Source: Paenibacillus sonchi
GTDB lineage: Bacteria; Bacillota; Bacilli; Paenibacillales; Paenibacillaceae
NCBI RefSeq assembly: GCF_016772475.1
Contig: NZ_CP068595.1
Location: 4,464,001-4,528,000, forward strand
Reading direction: 5' to 3'
DNA length: 64,000 nucleotides
In this document: positions 1 through 8,541 of the stretch, one piece after another
How positions within the stretch are numbered: position 1 is the stretch's first letter
Layout of the letters: every line of letters begins with the position of its first letter
Translations under genes and position numbers: made by a program
Notes under the pieces: model-generated
Told to the model about the DNA's origin: nothing
Database searches by the model: none
What the model saw: the letters and a program-made list of their open reading frames with translations, nothing else

Positions 1-56
1 AAAGGATCCTGAATCAGTGCAGTGACCTTCAAGCTTTGTTTTAGCTTTTTATCCAT
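1..56 (-). CDS. Small protein, N-terminus only (runs off window)
   Basis: On the minus strand an ATG at 54-56 follows a GGAGGT ribosome binding site and opens a frame beginning MDKKLKQSLKV that leaves the window. The same start and upstream DNA recur at 40781-41003, where the full-length relative is frameshifted. It is divergent from the Kelch gene and belongs to a duplicated cassette. Function unknown. Confidence 0.55.
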   Translation of the reverse strand, partial: MDKKLKQSLKVTALIQDP

Positions 57-280
57 AGGCGTACCTCCGGGCTTTTCTGATTATTATACACCTCGTTTTC
101 TATCTGAAGGGAAAATTTCCTTACCGTAGACATAGAATTTGCCCCCTGAATCAAACCCACATATTTCCTCAATAACCCTTAAGTGTATTGTAAATTTCTG
201 TCGAATAACAGACTGTTTGTTCACCCTTTTTTAGTCTATATTGAAAAAGAATGATTAAACGTTATTAAGGGAGAGATAAA

Positions 281-1579
281 ATGAAACGTCGATATTTTCC
301 TGTTCTAGCTCTTATTGTTTTAATTTTTGGAATATTGTCCACTCAAGCGTCCGCAGCAGGTGAAACGTGGGAATTGCAGGATCAAATGCCCTTTAATAGA
401 CCAGGGGCAGGGGTAGTGAAAGTAGACGGAAAGGTATATTTTATAGGTGGTTATAGTAACGGCGCTTTGAACAATGTTGACGTTTATGATATTGAGAGAA
501 AAGTGTGGGTTAGTAAGAAAAGCATGCCGACAGCAAGATCCATTTTTTCTACCGAAGTGGTGGATGGTAAGATATATGTAATTGGTGGGAGCACTGGAAA
601 TCCTTTAGTTTTAAATACGACATATACCAATAAAGTTGAAATATATGATCCGGTTACTGATACTTGGACATCTGGAGCGAATGCCTCTACCTCAAGAGGG
701 TTAACTACTTCATCTACAGTTAATAATAAAATATATGTTTTTGGTGGTTTGAATGCATCCTCGGAAGGCTTGAGTAATGTTGAGGAGTATGACATTATAT
801 CAAACACTTGGTCTACGAAGGCAAATTTACTTACCGCTGTTCATGGAGCAGGAGCAGTTACTTATAATGATTTGATCTACGTATTTAATGGAGGCTACAA
901 CACATCTGTATATAATAAAGTACAAGTCTATAACCCAGTTACTAATAATTGGACGTATAAAAGCAGCGCACCAACAAGCAGAGATACTATAGTAGCGGTG
1001 AATTACCAAAATAAAATTTATGTTATTGGTGGGTATGATAGTGCAAGCACAGGATTAACTACAGTAGAAGTATACGATCCTGAAAAAGATACATGGACAG
1101 CGGGACCGAGTTTAAATGTTGGGCGCTGGGGATTTGGAAGTATAGTTTTTAATGATTCACTGTATGTCTTTGGGGGAGCGACAAACACTGCTGAGAAATT
1201 ATCAGTGGCACCAGAATCAACTCCGACTCCTACATCCTCACCAACCGTAACTCCGACTCCTACGTCTTCACCAACCGTAACTCCGACTCCTACGCCCTCA
1301 CCAACCGTAGCTCCGACTCCAACTCCAGAGCAACCAACTGGTGACCGTGCGATCCTGGTCGTGACGATGAACACCGGCCTTGAAAAAGAATTTGACCTGA
1401 GCATGGATGAAGTGAATGCCTTCATTGCTTGGTATGAGAATAAACAGTCTGGTACTGGGAAGGCATCGTATGCCATTGATAAGCACGACAATAACAAAGG
1501 CCCTTTTACAAACCGGAAGGATTACGTGATATTTGATAAAATACTAACCTTCAGCGTAGACGAATATTCTGCAAAATAA
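281..1579 (+). CDS. Secreted Kelch-repeat protein with conserved C-terminal domain
   Basis: The 432-residue product has a signal peptide (residues 1-26, ending ASA), about six Kelch repeats at residues 35-310 (recurring YVIGG, YVFGG, NTW/DTW), a proline/threonine linker of TPTPTSSPTV units (about 313-350) and an 80-residue C-terminal domain ending in DEYSAK. That domain is almost identical to the end of the protein at 41220-42077, whose N-terminal half is unrelated. Kelch repeats form beta-propellers that usually bind proteins or glycans, so I infer a secreted binding protein with an exchangeable head. The ATG follows GGGAGAG. A 72-residue gene lies downstream. Confidence 0.85.
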   Translation: MKRRYFPVLALIVLIFGILSTQASAAGETWELQDQMPFNRPGAGVVKVDGKVYFIGGYSNGALNNVDVYDIERKVWVSKKSMPTARSIFSTEVVDGKIYVIGGSTGNPLVLNTTYTNKVEIYDPVTDTWTSGANASTSRGLTTSSTVNNKIYVFGGLNASSEGLSNVEEYDIISNTWSTKANLLTAVHGAGAVTYNDLIYVFNGGYNTSVYNKVQVYNPVTNNWTYKSSAPTSRDTIVAVNYQNKIYVIGGYDSASTGLTTVEVYDPEKDTWTAGPSLNVGRWGFGSIVFNDSLYVFGGATNTAEKLSVAPESTPTPTSSPTVTPTPTSSPTVTPTPTPSPTVAPTPTPEQPTGDRAILVVTMNTGLEKEFDLSMDEVNAFIAWYENKQSGTGKASYAIDKHDNNKGPFTNRKDYVIFDKILTFSVDEYSAK

Positions 1580-1630
1580 CATTTACACATTGTTCCAGTC
1601 AAGCTAAAATAGATGTAACGGAAGTACTGT

Positions 1631-1656
1631 ACCCTGCCAATTCGGCGGGGTATTTT
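1631..1656 (+). terminator. Hairpin between surface-protein gene and 72-aa gene
   Basis: ACCCTGCC (1631-1638) pairs with GGCGGGGT (1644-1651), followed by ATTTTC. It lies 50 nt past the Kelch stop and just before the next ribosome binding site, so it may attenuate. The same hairpin occurs at 42129-42155. Confidence 0.55.
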
Positions 1657-1672
1657 CATAAGGAGTGATTGC

Positions 1673-1891
1673 TTGAGTACTACATATAAAGTCCTGGAGA
1701 GTGATACCGACTTCCTTGCGGCTGCCCTCGCACTATCCAAGGTATCCGTATGGTATAGGGAAGAGCCGGACCCAATCGGCTATCTGATGGATTACGGCGG
1801 GATCGTTGAGGGATACACGGCGGAGTCAATCAAGATTAACGGCGCTCAGTTCGTCCGCGAACGATTTGAATTTAGAGCATACATAAAATAA
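1673..1891 (+). CDS. Conserved 72-residue protein of the surface cassette
   Basis: TTG start preceded by AAGGAG at 1660-1665. The product begins MSTTYKVLES and ends EFRAYIK, with a central MDYGGIVEGY motif. It is about 70% identical by eye to the 72-residue protein at 42172-42390, which follows the second surface-protein gene in the same arrangement. No signal peptide or membrane segment is visible. Function unknown; the conserved pairing suggests a linked role. Confidence 0.75.
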   Translation: MSTTYKVLESDTDFLAAALALSKVSVWYREEPDPIGYLMDYGGIVEGYTAESIKINGAQFVRERFEFRAYIK

Positions 1892-1916
1892 ACCCGTCAA
1901 GCCCGGCGGGTTTATT
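1890..1916 (+). terminator. Rho-independent terminator
   Basis: AAACCCG (1890-1896) pairs with CGGGTTT (1907-1913), then ATTTC. It overlaps the stop codon of the 72-residue gene and closes the cassette. Confidence 0.6.
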
Positions 1917-2084
1917 TCGATTCAAACCTGCTGTAATATTTTTTAGTTCCCGAGAGCTTATTAATTTATTTTAACTATAGCCGCTAACGAAAGTATGCAA
2001 ACTTTTTTATGGGGAAAAGTTATAAAAGTATATAAGAACATAAAACGGGAATAATATTCACTGAAACAATAGGAGGTGACTAGA

Positions 2085-2294
2085 ATGACTGCATTAAATA
2101 ACACAAAACCGGCAGTGTTTTATTTTCAACCTACTGAATTTAAAATGTTGGAAAGTCCTGAAGAAATAAAACGTTGGGAGCATTTGATGAGAGAAAGTGT
2201 GGGAATCAAGTCCGTAACTTTTGATGGTTCGGGTTCATGTTGTGAAAGCCCTAGCGGCAATCCCTCGAGAGCTGATGATTGCGACCAGGATTAA
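2085..2294 (+). CDS. Putative graspetide-type RiPP precursor peptide
   Basis: 69 residues from the ATG at 2085, preceded by AGGAGGTG (2071-2078); an in-frame GTG at 2076 lies inside that site and is unlikely. The leader-like half has a hydrophobic VFYFQPTEF segment and an acidic stretch, then a C-terminal core rich in Ser, Asp, Glu, Gly and Cys (GSCCESPSG, ADDCDQD). The next gene is an ATP-grasp ligase of the type that forms ester or amide links between Asp/Glu and Ser/Thr/Lys. The precursor call rests on size, composition and neighbour; no known core motif was recognised. Confidence 0.6.
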   Translation: MTALNNTKPAVFYFQPTEFKMLESPEEIKRWEHLMRESVGIKSVTFDGSGSCCESPSGNPSRADDCDQD

Positions 2295-2306
2295 AAAGAA
2301 AAAAGC

Positions 2307-2335
2307 AGTGGAATAAGTTATTAACTTATTCCACT
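2307..2335 (+). terminator. Perfect 13-bp hairpin between precursor and ligase
   Basis: AGTGGAATAAGTT (2307-2319) and AACTTATTCCACT (2323-2335) are perfect inverted repeats with a 3-nt loop, followed by AAAAA rather than T. Such hairpins between RiPP precursor and enzyme genes can stabilise the short transcript or partly terminate it, giving more precursor than enzyme. Confidence 0.65.
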
Positions 2336-2366
2336 AAAAATATATAAAAGAAAAGAGGCAGGATTT

Positions 2367-3306
2367 ATGAAAAATAGAGTAGGTATATTTTCTATACATG
2401 ATGATTTTCATGCTTACATAATTAGCGATGCACTTAAAAAAGGGTTTAATACTAAAGCTTACATATTTGAAGTGGACCAGGTAGCAGGAGATGAGGGATT
2501 AAGTTTTTATGCTGACAAAAATAAGTACAATAATATGTATCTCACTGACAATAATAAAGAAGCAATCAATATCAGAGATTTAGATAAGATTTGGTGGAGA
2601 AGAAGATCGAAAAATCAGCTCATTTCAAGTCAGATTGAGAACGAATCCCATAAAGATTTTATTAATATTGAAACTTTCGAGGCATTAATGGGTGGAATCA
2701 CCAATGTATTTGAAGGAGAATGGATTAATGGTATTCACGAAACTGAAACTGCGACGAATAAATTAATACAGATGAAGACAGCTGAATTATGTGGGTTTAA
2801 TCTACCTAAGACTATAGTTACACAAAGCAAAACTGATTTATTAAATTTTGTTAACGAAATAAATACAAGTTTAATTATTAAACCGATGCGAGGCACAAGA
2901 ACAACTACACTTCGAGCTATGAAAATTGACAAAAGTGACCTGAAAGATGACTTGGACATTACAATGTGTCCCACAATGTATCAAGAGTATATTGAAGGAA
3001 CTCGTCACTTCCGTGTGCATTGTTTTGGCAATGAGATAACTACTGTATTAATAGAAACCGAAGAAGTGGATTGGAGAATCTTAAGAAATTGTAAGTTCAG
3101 TATATATAAATTACCTGATGATATTGAAAATAAAATATTTGACTTCATAAAAAAATGAATCTAAAAATGGGGTAATTGATTTAAAGCAGTCAGACGATGG
3201 TGAATACTATTGGTTCGAAATTAATCCTCAAGGTCAATTCTTATTTTGGGAACCTTTACTTGAGATTAACCTAACTAAAAAATTTTGCGATTTCATTGCT
3301 AATTAA
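2367..3306 (+). pseudogene. ATP-grasp peptide ligase, frameshifted
   Basis: The first 263 residues resemble the MvdD-like ATP-grasp ligases of graspetide clusters: a pre-ATP-grasp region with DLDKIWWRRR near residue 80, then IIKPMRGTRTTTLR. The frame stops at 3158 in the A7 run 3149-3155. Removing one A restores a frame through FEINPQGQF, the metal-binding end of the ATP-grasp site, to a stop at 3306, giving about 313 residues, the usual family length. Either the gene is broken in its last 50 residues or one A is a sequencing error. RBS AGAGGCAGG precedes the ATG. Confidence 0.75.
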
Positions 3307-3406
3307 CTCACTATCCTTCTTGAAAATCCTTAACAACAAAAACCTTTAAATAGTCTTCTGTTGAGTCTACAAATTAAAAAGTTAGATATTAAGTTGAAAT
3401 GCTCTA

Positions 3407-3433
3407 CCGCCAGATACCATCTGGCGGTTTTAT
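3407..3433 (+). terminator. Rho-independent terminator
   Basis: CCGCCAGAT (3407-3415) pairs perfectly with ATCTGGCGG (3419-3427), then TTTTAT. It lies 100 nt past the ATP-grasp gene and probably ends the RiPP operon. Confidence 0.75.
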
Positions 3434-3502
3434 ATTGCTTAAAAATCCCTACCGCGGCTTTAATACGAACTAATGTTCTTATTTATTTGGAGGCGATCAA
3501 AG

Positions 3503-3700
3503 ATGCAAATGGGTATTGGTCATACCGTCGAAATTATATACATGGACAAAGCGGGAAATATTACGCAGCGAAAGATTGAAGTACACGGCATCCGTGATGG
3601 CCGTATAAGAGCCACATGTTTAACCACCGGTGCGCCCCGGGTATTTCTGACCGCTAACATTCTCGCTTGGCAGCAAGTGCAGGAGCGGAGATATGCTTGA
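3503..3700 (+). CDS. Small conserved hypothetical protein
   Basis: 65 residues from the ATG at 3503, which follows GGAGG (3489-3493); a longer frame from 3473 lacks such a site. It reads MQMGIGHTVEIIYM at the start and contains RIRATCLTTGAPRVF. I recognise it as a small protein common in Paenibacillus accessory regions, with no known function. It overlaps the following pseudogene by eight bases (ATGCTTGA). Confidence 0.65.
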   Translation: MQMGIGHTVEIIYMDKAGNITQRKIEVHGIRDGRIRATCLTTGAPRVFLTANILAWQQVQERRYA

Positions 3701-3980
3701 CGATACCCCACGTAAGCTGCTGCGGATCATATCTCATTATCAATATCGCTTCAAACGGATGCCGACTCTCAGAGAGTTGGGACGTTAAAGCGGGCGGCGG
3801 TCAGCGGATATTATTAAGGGGTTTAAAATACTGGCTGCCGAAAATTACATAACATGGGAAGTGTCTAAGCCGATAGAGACTGCCGAAATTATTGAGGGGT
3901 GGAAAAGGAATTGCCTTACGACATTTCTCCGAAGCGGGGCGTACAGAGCGGCAGGGCCGGGAATAATGGATGGCAGTTAA
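3693..3980 (+). pseudogene. Small DNA-binding-like protein with nonsense codon
   Basis: The frame from ATG 3693 reads MLDDTPRKLLRIISHYQ...LRELGR, hits TAA at 3786-3788, then continues coherently (SGRRSADIIKGFKILAAEN) to TAA at 3978-3980. TTA to TAA is the simplest explanation. The layout suggests a helix-turn-helix protein of about 95 residues paired with the preceding small gene. Confidence 0.6.
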
Positions 3981-4020
3981 TAGACTACTAAACGGATTAC
4001 TAACTGGAGAGTGTATAAAT

Positions 4021-4047
4021 AAAAACCCGGGTTTTCCCCGGGGTTCT
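4021..4047 (-). terminator. Terminator of the MBL/DUF3006 operon
   Basis: Read on the minus strand, a GC-rich CCCCGGGG / CCCGGG hairpin with an AAAA loop is followed by TTTTT. It lies just after the stop of the DUF3006 gene. Confidence 0.65.
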
Positions 4048-4049
4048 GC

Positions 4050-4265
4050 TTAATCTTCGAAGAGTTCTTCCATCAAATCTTCGATTTCCTTTTTGCGTGA
4101 TGCAGTATCCTCTTTGTCTATTATGACATTACCATCTTCAAAGATCAGAGTATCTCCTGACTTAGCCTCTGCAGGTAATTCTGATTTTAGGACATCCTCA
4201 GTTTTACCGTCAAATTCGATGACGGCGTATTTCCCCTCGAAGCGGTCAACGATTCCCTTCCTCAT
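4050..4265 (-). CDS. DUF3006 family protein
   Basis: 71 residues starting MRKGIVDRFEG with YAVIEFDG, the usual DUF3006 opening, and a very acidic C-terminus (EDLMEELFED). DUF3006 proteins are short, beta-rich and of unknown biochemistry; they are typically encoded next to secreted ComEC-like metallo-beta-lactamase proteins, as here, where the start overlaps the upstream stop by four bases. Translational coupling is likely. The protein has no signal peptide, whereas its partner does. Confidence 0.75.
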   Translation of the reverse strand: MRKGIVDRFEGKYAVIEFDGKTEDVLKSELPAEAKSGDTLIFEDGNVIIDKEDTASRKKEIEDLMEELFED

Positions 4266-5320
4266 TTAGATGCCCCCTTGGTTGTCGTGAAGGTTATATT
4301 ATTCCCATCGCAAATTGCGGTTATCGTACCTTTTTGATCAGTTCTTAATACTGAAACATTTGCATTTTTCAGCCTTGTAAGTATACCGGAATCGGGGTGT
4401 CCATAATTGTTTTTACCCACACTAATGACTGCATACTTCGGTTTGACGGCGTCAAGAAAAGCTTTGCTGGTTGAACTGCTGGAACCATGATGCCCGACTT
4501 TTAATACATCAGCCTTTAAATTTAGACCATCGGCTAACATATCGTTTTCTGAAGCCTTCTCAGCATCGCCCGTAAAGAGGAAGGACTTGTTTTTATAAGT
4601 AACCCTAAGGACGGCACTCCAATCATTCAAGTCATCACCGTATGAATTTATGGGAGCTAAGAATTTAGCATCAACGCCAGTCAGAGGAATGGCTACTCCC
4701 TTGGTCACGGATTTAATTGTACGGCCTTCATTTTTTACAGCGGTTAGAAAATCTTTATAAGTCTCTGTGGTGTGTGACACTTTTGGCGCATATACCGATT
4801 TAACATCGAGTGCTTTTAGTACATCATCTAACCCACCAATATGATCAGCATCAGGATGTGTAGCCACCATGGCATCAAGCGTTTTTACACCGAGAGCGTT
4901 CAGGTATTTAACTACATTTTTACCCTGATCATTGTTACCACCATCGATAAGTATGTATTGATTTTTTGGAGTCCGAATCAGTGTAGAATCACCTTGGCCC
5001 ACATCAAAATAATAGACTTGCAGCGTGCCGATATTTTGTTTTTTGGGTACGATCAAAGTAGGAGCTGGTGTAGCAGTTGGTTTGGATGTAGGCTTTGTAG
5101 CTGGTTTCGTTGTTGGTTTGGCAGTGGCGGCTGGAGCCGAATTAGATCCTCCACCATTGTGGTAATGGTATTCACCGTTTTCTAGTCCCCATTTGGCACA
5201 ATTGGTACGGCAATAGTGACCGCCATTCGAATCTGTTCTTCCTGGATGCGCATTAGCGATAACAGGAAGCAAAATTAGTAAAACAGACAAAATCATTGAT
5301 AGAGCAATTCTTTTTTTCAT
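4262..5320 (-). CDS. Secreted YHYH / ComEC-type metallo-beta-lactamase-fold protein
   Basis: 352 residues. A signal peptide (1-24) is followed by a Cys/His-rich YHYH-type segment (HYCRTNCAKWGL, EYHYHNGG), a Pro/Thr/Ala linker (60-92) and a ComEC/Rec2-like MBL domain (95-350): FDVGQGDS, ATHPDADHIGGL (metal ligands), LFTGDAE, VGHHGSSSS, HPDSGIL. The same fold in the ComEC C-terminus is thought to degrade the non-transported DNA strand, so an extracellular nuclease is a reasonable inference. Strong RBS GGGGGATATT precedes the ATG. Confidence 0.85.
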   Translation of the reverse strand: MKKRIALSMILSVLLILLPVIANAHPGRTDSNGGHYCRTNCAKWGLENGEYHYHNGGGSNSAPAATAKPTTKPATKPTSKPTATPAPTLIVPKKQNIGTLQVYYFDVGQGDSTLIRTPKNQYILIDGGNNDQGKNVVKYLNALGVKTLDAMVATHPDADHIGGLDDVLKALDVKSVYAPKVSHTTETYKDFLTAVKNEGRTIKSVTKGVAIPLTGVDAKFLAPINSYGDDLNDWSAVLRVTYKNKSFLFTGDAEKASENDMLADGLNLKADVLKVGHHGSSSSTSKAFLDAVKPKYAVISVGKNNYGHPDSGILTRLKNANVSVLRTDQKGTITAICDGNNITFTTTKGASK

Positions 5321-5384
5321 AATATCCCCCCTGGGTAGTTCTGGGAGTAGTCTATCAGAATAAGGGAATATTTTCTACTCATAA

Positions 5385-5433
5385 AACGAAACTCGGCTAG
5401 ATTACTCCTGTGGAGAGGTTTCGGTTTTTTATG
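5385..5433 (+). terminator. Possible terminator
   Basis: CGAAACTC and GAGGTTTCG pair imperfectly around a 25-nt loop, followed by TTTTTT on the plus strand. No plus-strand gene ends just upstream, so it may be a remnant. Confidence 0.35.
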
Positions 5434-5554
5434 CTCTCAACTATTCAATGGTAAACAAAAGTGAATATTACTACAAATCCCCCCATTACCTTGGTCCGGG
5501 TGGAGGCCAAATTCTTACCTTCATTCGAATTATATTATGAATGAGGAGATTATC

Positions 5555-6021
5555 ATGGGGAAAAGCGGAAAATTTGCAATACAATTGGCTTTTGACATTC
5601 TCCTGATCGACGAAACAGAGACCCGTCACTAGGTGGAGGAATATCTAGGACGGTCCGTGTGTACCGGCATTTGGCTTCGTGCGCCGTCAGGCGGCGCTCA
5701 CGGCTAGTCCAGAGCCTCGTTATCACGGCTCTACCAATGCAATAAGCCGGACGACGGAGAATATAGCGGTATGGAATACGGATAGGAAATTGGAATTGGA
5801 GCGGCAGTCAATGCTGCTGGAGCTGGCAATGGGGCGGCTTAAAAGGCTCAGCGGGAGATTATTCAGCGGCGCTACCTAGACCATGAGGATGAGTATGATT
5901 CTATACTTGTGGGGAGCTGGGGATGAGTGAACGAAAATATCGGAGAGTGAAGTCAAGGGCGATTTATGTGTTGGCATGTTCGCTAGGATTAGAAATCTTA
6001 ATTGATCAAGTTGAAACCTAA
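5555..6021 (+). pseudogene. ArpU-like phage regulator, multiply frameshifted
   Basis: No single frame is open, but successive frames give the order expected for ArpU-type late phage regulators: MGKSGKFAIQLAFDILLID, then LELERQSMLLELAMGRLKRL, then EIIQRRYLDHEDEYD, then GELGMSERKYRRVKSRA to a TAA at 6019-6021. At least two frameshifts and stops at 5630 and 5704 break it. In prophages this gene sits just before the packaging genes, so this is a prophage scar. Confidence 0.7.
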
Positions 6022-6088
6022 AAAGGCTGTTGTCTTTTTGGATTTTCTTCTCAATAATAGAAATAAACACTTGGAGAGAAGGACAAGT

Positions 6089-6910
6089 ATGTCGAAATTG
6101 TATCATTACACTAAAGAAGCTGGTATGGATGGTATTTTTCATAAAAGAAATTTATGGGTATCTATGACTTCAAAGCCAGAAGTAAATGATCCATTTGATA
6201 CAGTCTATATAAAACAAATGATTGACCGGCTTTTAAAAAAAACGAATGATTACTTTCAAAAACTAGCTTTAGAAATAATGCGTGATGTCTTGAATCCACC
6301 TACGGAAGAAAAAACAAAAGAATACATAAAAAATTACATTTTCATTTTTTGTGTTAATGAAGAAGAAAATGACGATTTTATGGTCAAGGAGTTTGGTCCT
6401 AAGAAGATCGTTTTTGATAAAGACCAATTAATAAAACAATTTCAAACGCTAGTTGATCAACGTGTTTATTTTAAAGAGTTTGATCATAGGAAGGTCAACT
6501 ATAACGAAGTTGAACAAGAAGCAATGATAATGGATCTAATTAAGGAAGCGAAGAAATATTTTATATATGGAGAAGTTCCAGATTACAGTTATTTATCGTC
6601 TACTCCAACAACTGTTGATAGTGGAAATGAAATTGATATTGACCTACTCTTAAAAAAATTAAAACTTTCAGGTAAATCTGCTCAGTATAAGAAAGAATTT
6701 TTAGGCATTTTCTGGACCGCTCTGGCAAATAGGTTCTATTTTCTAGCACCATTTATAAAAAATCCTGATCATAAGAAAGAAAGGGAGTACAGGTTTGCTT
6801 TCTACAGGGGGCGAGATGTGTTGGAATATGTACCTTTGATAGATAACAACACCAGGCTTGAATTGAGTTTAAACAATGAATGTATGATAGAGTGTATTGA
6901 GTTAAGATAA
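6089..6910 (+). CDS. DUF2971 family protein
   Basis: 273 residues from the ATG at 6089, which follows GGAGAGAAGGA; the 28 upstream in-frame codons overlap the ArpU scar. Family features are LYHYTKEAGMDGIF at the N-terminus, LWVSMTSKPEVNDPFD (the NDPFE-type motif) and a C-terminal KEREYRFAFYRG. DUF2971 proteins are soluble, of unknown activity, and frequent in defence and mobile regions. Low GC compared with the 46-61 kb region suggests acquired DNA. Confidence 0.75.
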   Translation: MSKLYHYTKEAGMDGIFHKRNLWVSMTSKPEVNDPFDTVYIKQMIDRLLKKTNDYFQKLALEIMRDVLNPPTEEKTKEYIKNYIFIFCVNEEENDDFMVKEFGPKKIVFDKDQLIKQFQTLVDQRVYFKEFDHRKVNYNEVEQEAMIMDLIKEAKKYFIYGEVPDYSYLSSTPTTVDSGNEIDIDLLLKKLKLSGKSAQYKKEFLGIFWTALANRFYFLAPFIKNPDHKKEREYRFAFYRGRDVLEYVPLIDNNTRLELSLNNECMIECIELR

Positions 6911-6993
6911 TGACCGTTTTTTGACCGATTATTGACCGCACAATGGCCGTTCATTAGGTTATGTGCATGATATATTTGTACTGTGGAAATCAG

Positions 6994-7059
6994 GCGAGAG
7001 TGACACGCACGGCCGCAGCAGCGGCACTTAACCGGGGCGTACCTCCTCTCGCTTTTTTT
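6994..7059 (+). terminator. Long hairpin terminator
   Basis: GCGAGAG (6994-7000) pairs with CTCTCGC (7046-7052), followed by TTTTTTT. The 45-nt loop contains a further GC-rich inverted repeat (CGGCCGCAGCAGCGGC). Upstream lie repeated TGACCG units (6911-6938). Confidence 0.55.
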
Positions 7060-7182
7060 GTTCATATATATCTAAATAGTGTAATTTCGTAAAAACGAAA
7101 GGAATATACAGGTGTTTAGTAGGATGGAAAAAAAGTAAAAAAAATCAATAATTATATATCAACTACAAAAGGAGTGAATATA

Positions 7183-8109
7183 TTGAAAATAAAGAAACTA
7201 AGTAGCATTATTTACTCAGGAGTTATCTGTATGAGTTTAGCTATTCCTTCAGTAGCACTTGCTGCAGAGGATAATGCCGGAACTGTAACATCCGAGGTTT
7301 ACGGAACTGGTGGTGCTGTAGAACAAAGTGCTAATGATATTAATTTTTCATTTGAATCCAAACGTCAAAGTTCAATTGAAGCTATTGAAGAATATCAGAA
7401 ATTTTTTAAAAGTGTTGAAGGTAAATCATTTGATGAACTGACAACAAGTGAAAAAGAAAACATGGATATTTATCTAGCTGAGTTCACGAATATTATTGAT
7501 CCTGTACCAACTGATAGAATTACAACTATGGCATATGATGAGAGCACCTTCACTAAGCAACTTGAATTTGTATTAGATATGAATGCAGGAGTAAGTGCTT
7601 CTCACATTCTTGATGGTCTTTCAGCATCAAATACAGCCCGTAGTGCAGCTATTACATATGCCGCTCAAAATGGGTTTGGAACTGTTACTTGGGATAACCC
7701 AGCTGATGCATTGAGACATTTTTCTTGGAACTTTATCATGGGTTTTACAATTGGAGTGGCTGATGCTCGTACTATAGCTGATAATCACGAGCTAGCATTA
7801 ATTGGTGCGAAATATGTTGCAACAGTGCCTGTTAGTAGTACTTCTGAAAAAATTGCTTATGCCACTGATTATCTGCCTGGAGTCGTAAGCGATACAAGAG
7901 CAAGTTTTACATCCTTTACCAATACGTTTGATGGTTCTAGTATTATGGATTTATGCAATAATTCGGCTGGCAGAAAATATTCACTAAGAGGTTATAGTTC
8001 TTCAGATGCTTATTTACAGGCATTTAACGATGCATATTGGACTGACTTAGTTTGGTACAATACTGTAAGTGCAAATAATAAAGCTACAGCCTATAGCGTT
8101 TGGCAATAA
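7183..8109 (+). CDS. Secreted protein with DUF6973-like motifs; putative effector
   Basis: 308 residues from TTG 7183, 8 nt after AAAGGAG (7168-7174); a GTG at 7174 overlaps that site. A signal peptide (about 1-27, ending ALAA) precedes a mature part with a pattern I associate with DUF6973-type predicted secreted enzymes: ADALRHFSWN, ADNHELAL, then MDLCNNSAGRKYS. The conserved His, Glu and Asn-Asn suggest a metal or catalytic site. A 100-residue membrane protein follows 9 nt downstream, a toxin/immunity-like layout. Biochemical role unknown. Confidence 0.6.
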   Translation: MKIKKLSSIIYSGVICMSLAIPSVALAAEDNAGTVTSEVYGTGGAVEQSANDINFSFESKRQSSIEAIEEYQKFFKSVEGKSFDELTTSEKENMDIYLAEFTNIIDPVPTDRITTMAYDESTFTKQLEFVLDMNAGVSASHILDGLSASNTARSAAITYAAQNGFGTVTWDNPADALRHFSWNFIMGFTIGVADARTIADNHELALIGAKYVATVPVSSTSEKIAYATDYLPGVVSDTRASFTSFTNTFDGSSIMDLCNNSAGRKYSLRGYSSSDAYLQAFNDAYWTDLVWYNTVSANNKATAYSVWQ

Positions 8110-8118
8110 GGTATTGTT

Positions 8119-8421
8119 ATGAGGAAAAAAATATATATCACAGTTAATACTCTGTTTTTGATAATCTATTCGATCGGAACTCTTATCTGGATTCAAATAG
8201 ATCGTCTAAATGCGTCATCTTATCCTCCTGGTGATATATCAAATGAAGATAAAATATCTAATTTATTCCTCTATCCGGGACTTCTGCTGATAATCAGTAT
8301 TGTTTTGTTTATATTATTTTTCATTAACAAAAAACCATTTCCGATTTTACTTGTTTGCGTAACTATATTACTTAATATTTTGATTTATACCCCTATTTTG
8401 TACTATATTATGTACAAATAA
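8119..8421 (+). CDS. Small three-helix membrane protein; possible immunity partner
   Basis: 100 residues with three hydrophobic segments (about 8-26, 50-68, 75-97). It starts 9 nt after the putative effector at 7183-8109 and has a similarly low GC content. Size, membrane location and tight linkage resemble immunity proteins for secreted toxins, but nothing in the sequence proves it. No family recognised. Confidence 0.6.
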   Translation: MRKKIYITVNTLFLIIYSIGTLIWIQIDRLNASSYPPGDISNEDKISNLFLYPGLLLIISIVLFILFFINKKPFPILLVCVTILLNILIYTPILYYIMYK

Positions 8422-8505
8422 GTAAAGAAAAGTGGAGTTAATGAGATATAAAGTGAGAGTGGCTAGTTATTAGGAGATAATAACTCTACATTAGTCTTTA
8501 TGATT

Positions 8506-8535
8506 TTGACACAAATTCTATTTAATCAGTAGAAT
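8506..8535 (+). promoter_or_regulatory. Sigma-A-type promoter
   Basis: TTGACA (8506-8511), 18-nt spacer, TAGAAT (8530-8535). No good start codon follows until 8913; the intervening DNA is structured and ends in a T-run hairpin. Confidence 0.55.
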
Positions 8536-8541
8536 GTATTT

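Noticed and set aside
1018..1497. Minus-strand frame with valine/glycine repeats
   Set aside because: Mirror image of the Pro/Thr linker in the Kelch gene.
3361..3579. 72-codon frame before the small protein at 3503
   Set aside because: Covers a terminator hairpin, lacks a ribosome site, and conflicts with the better supported gene at 3503.
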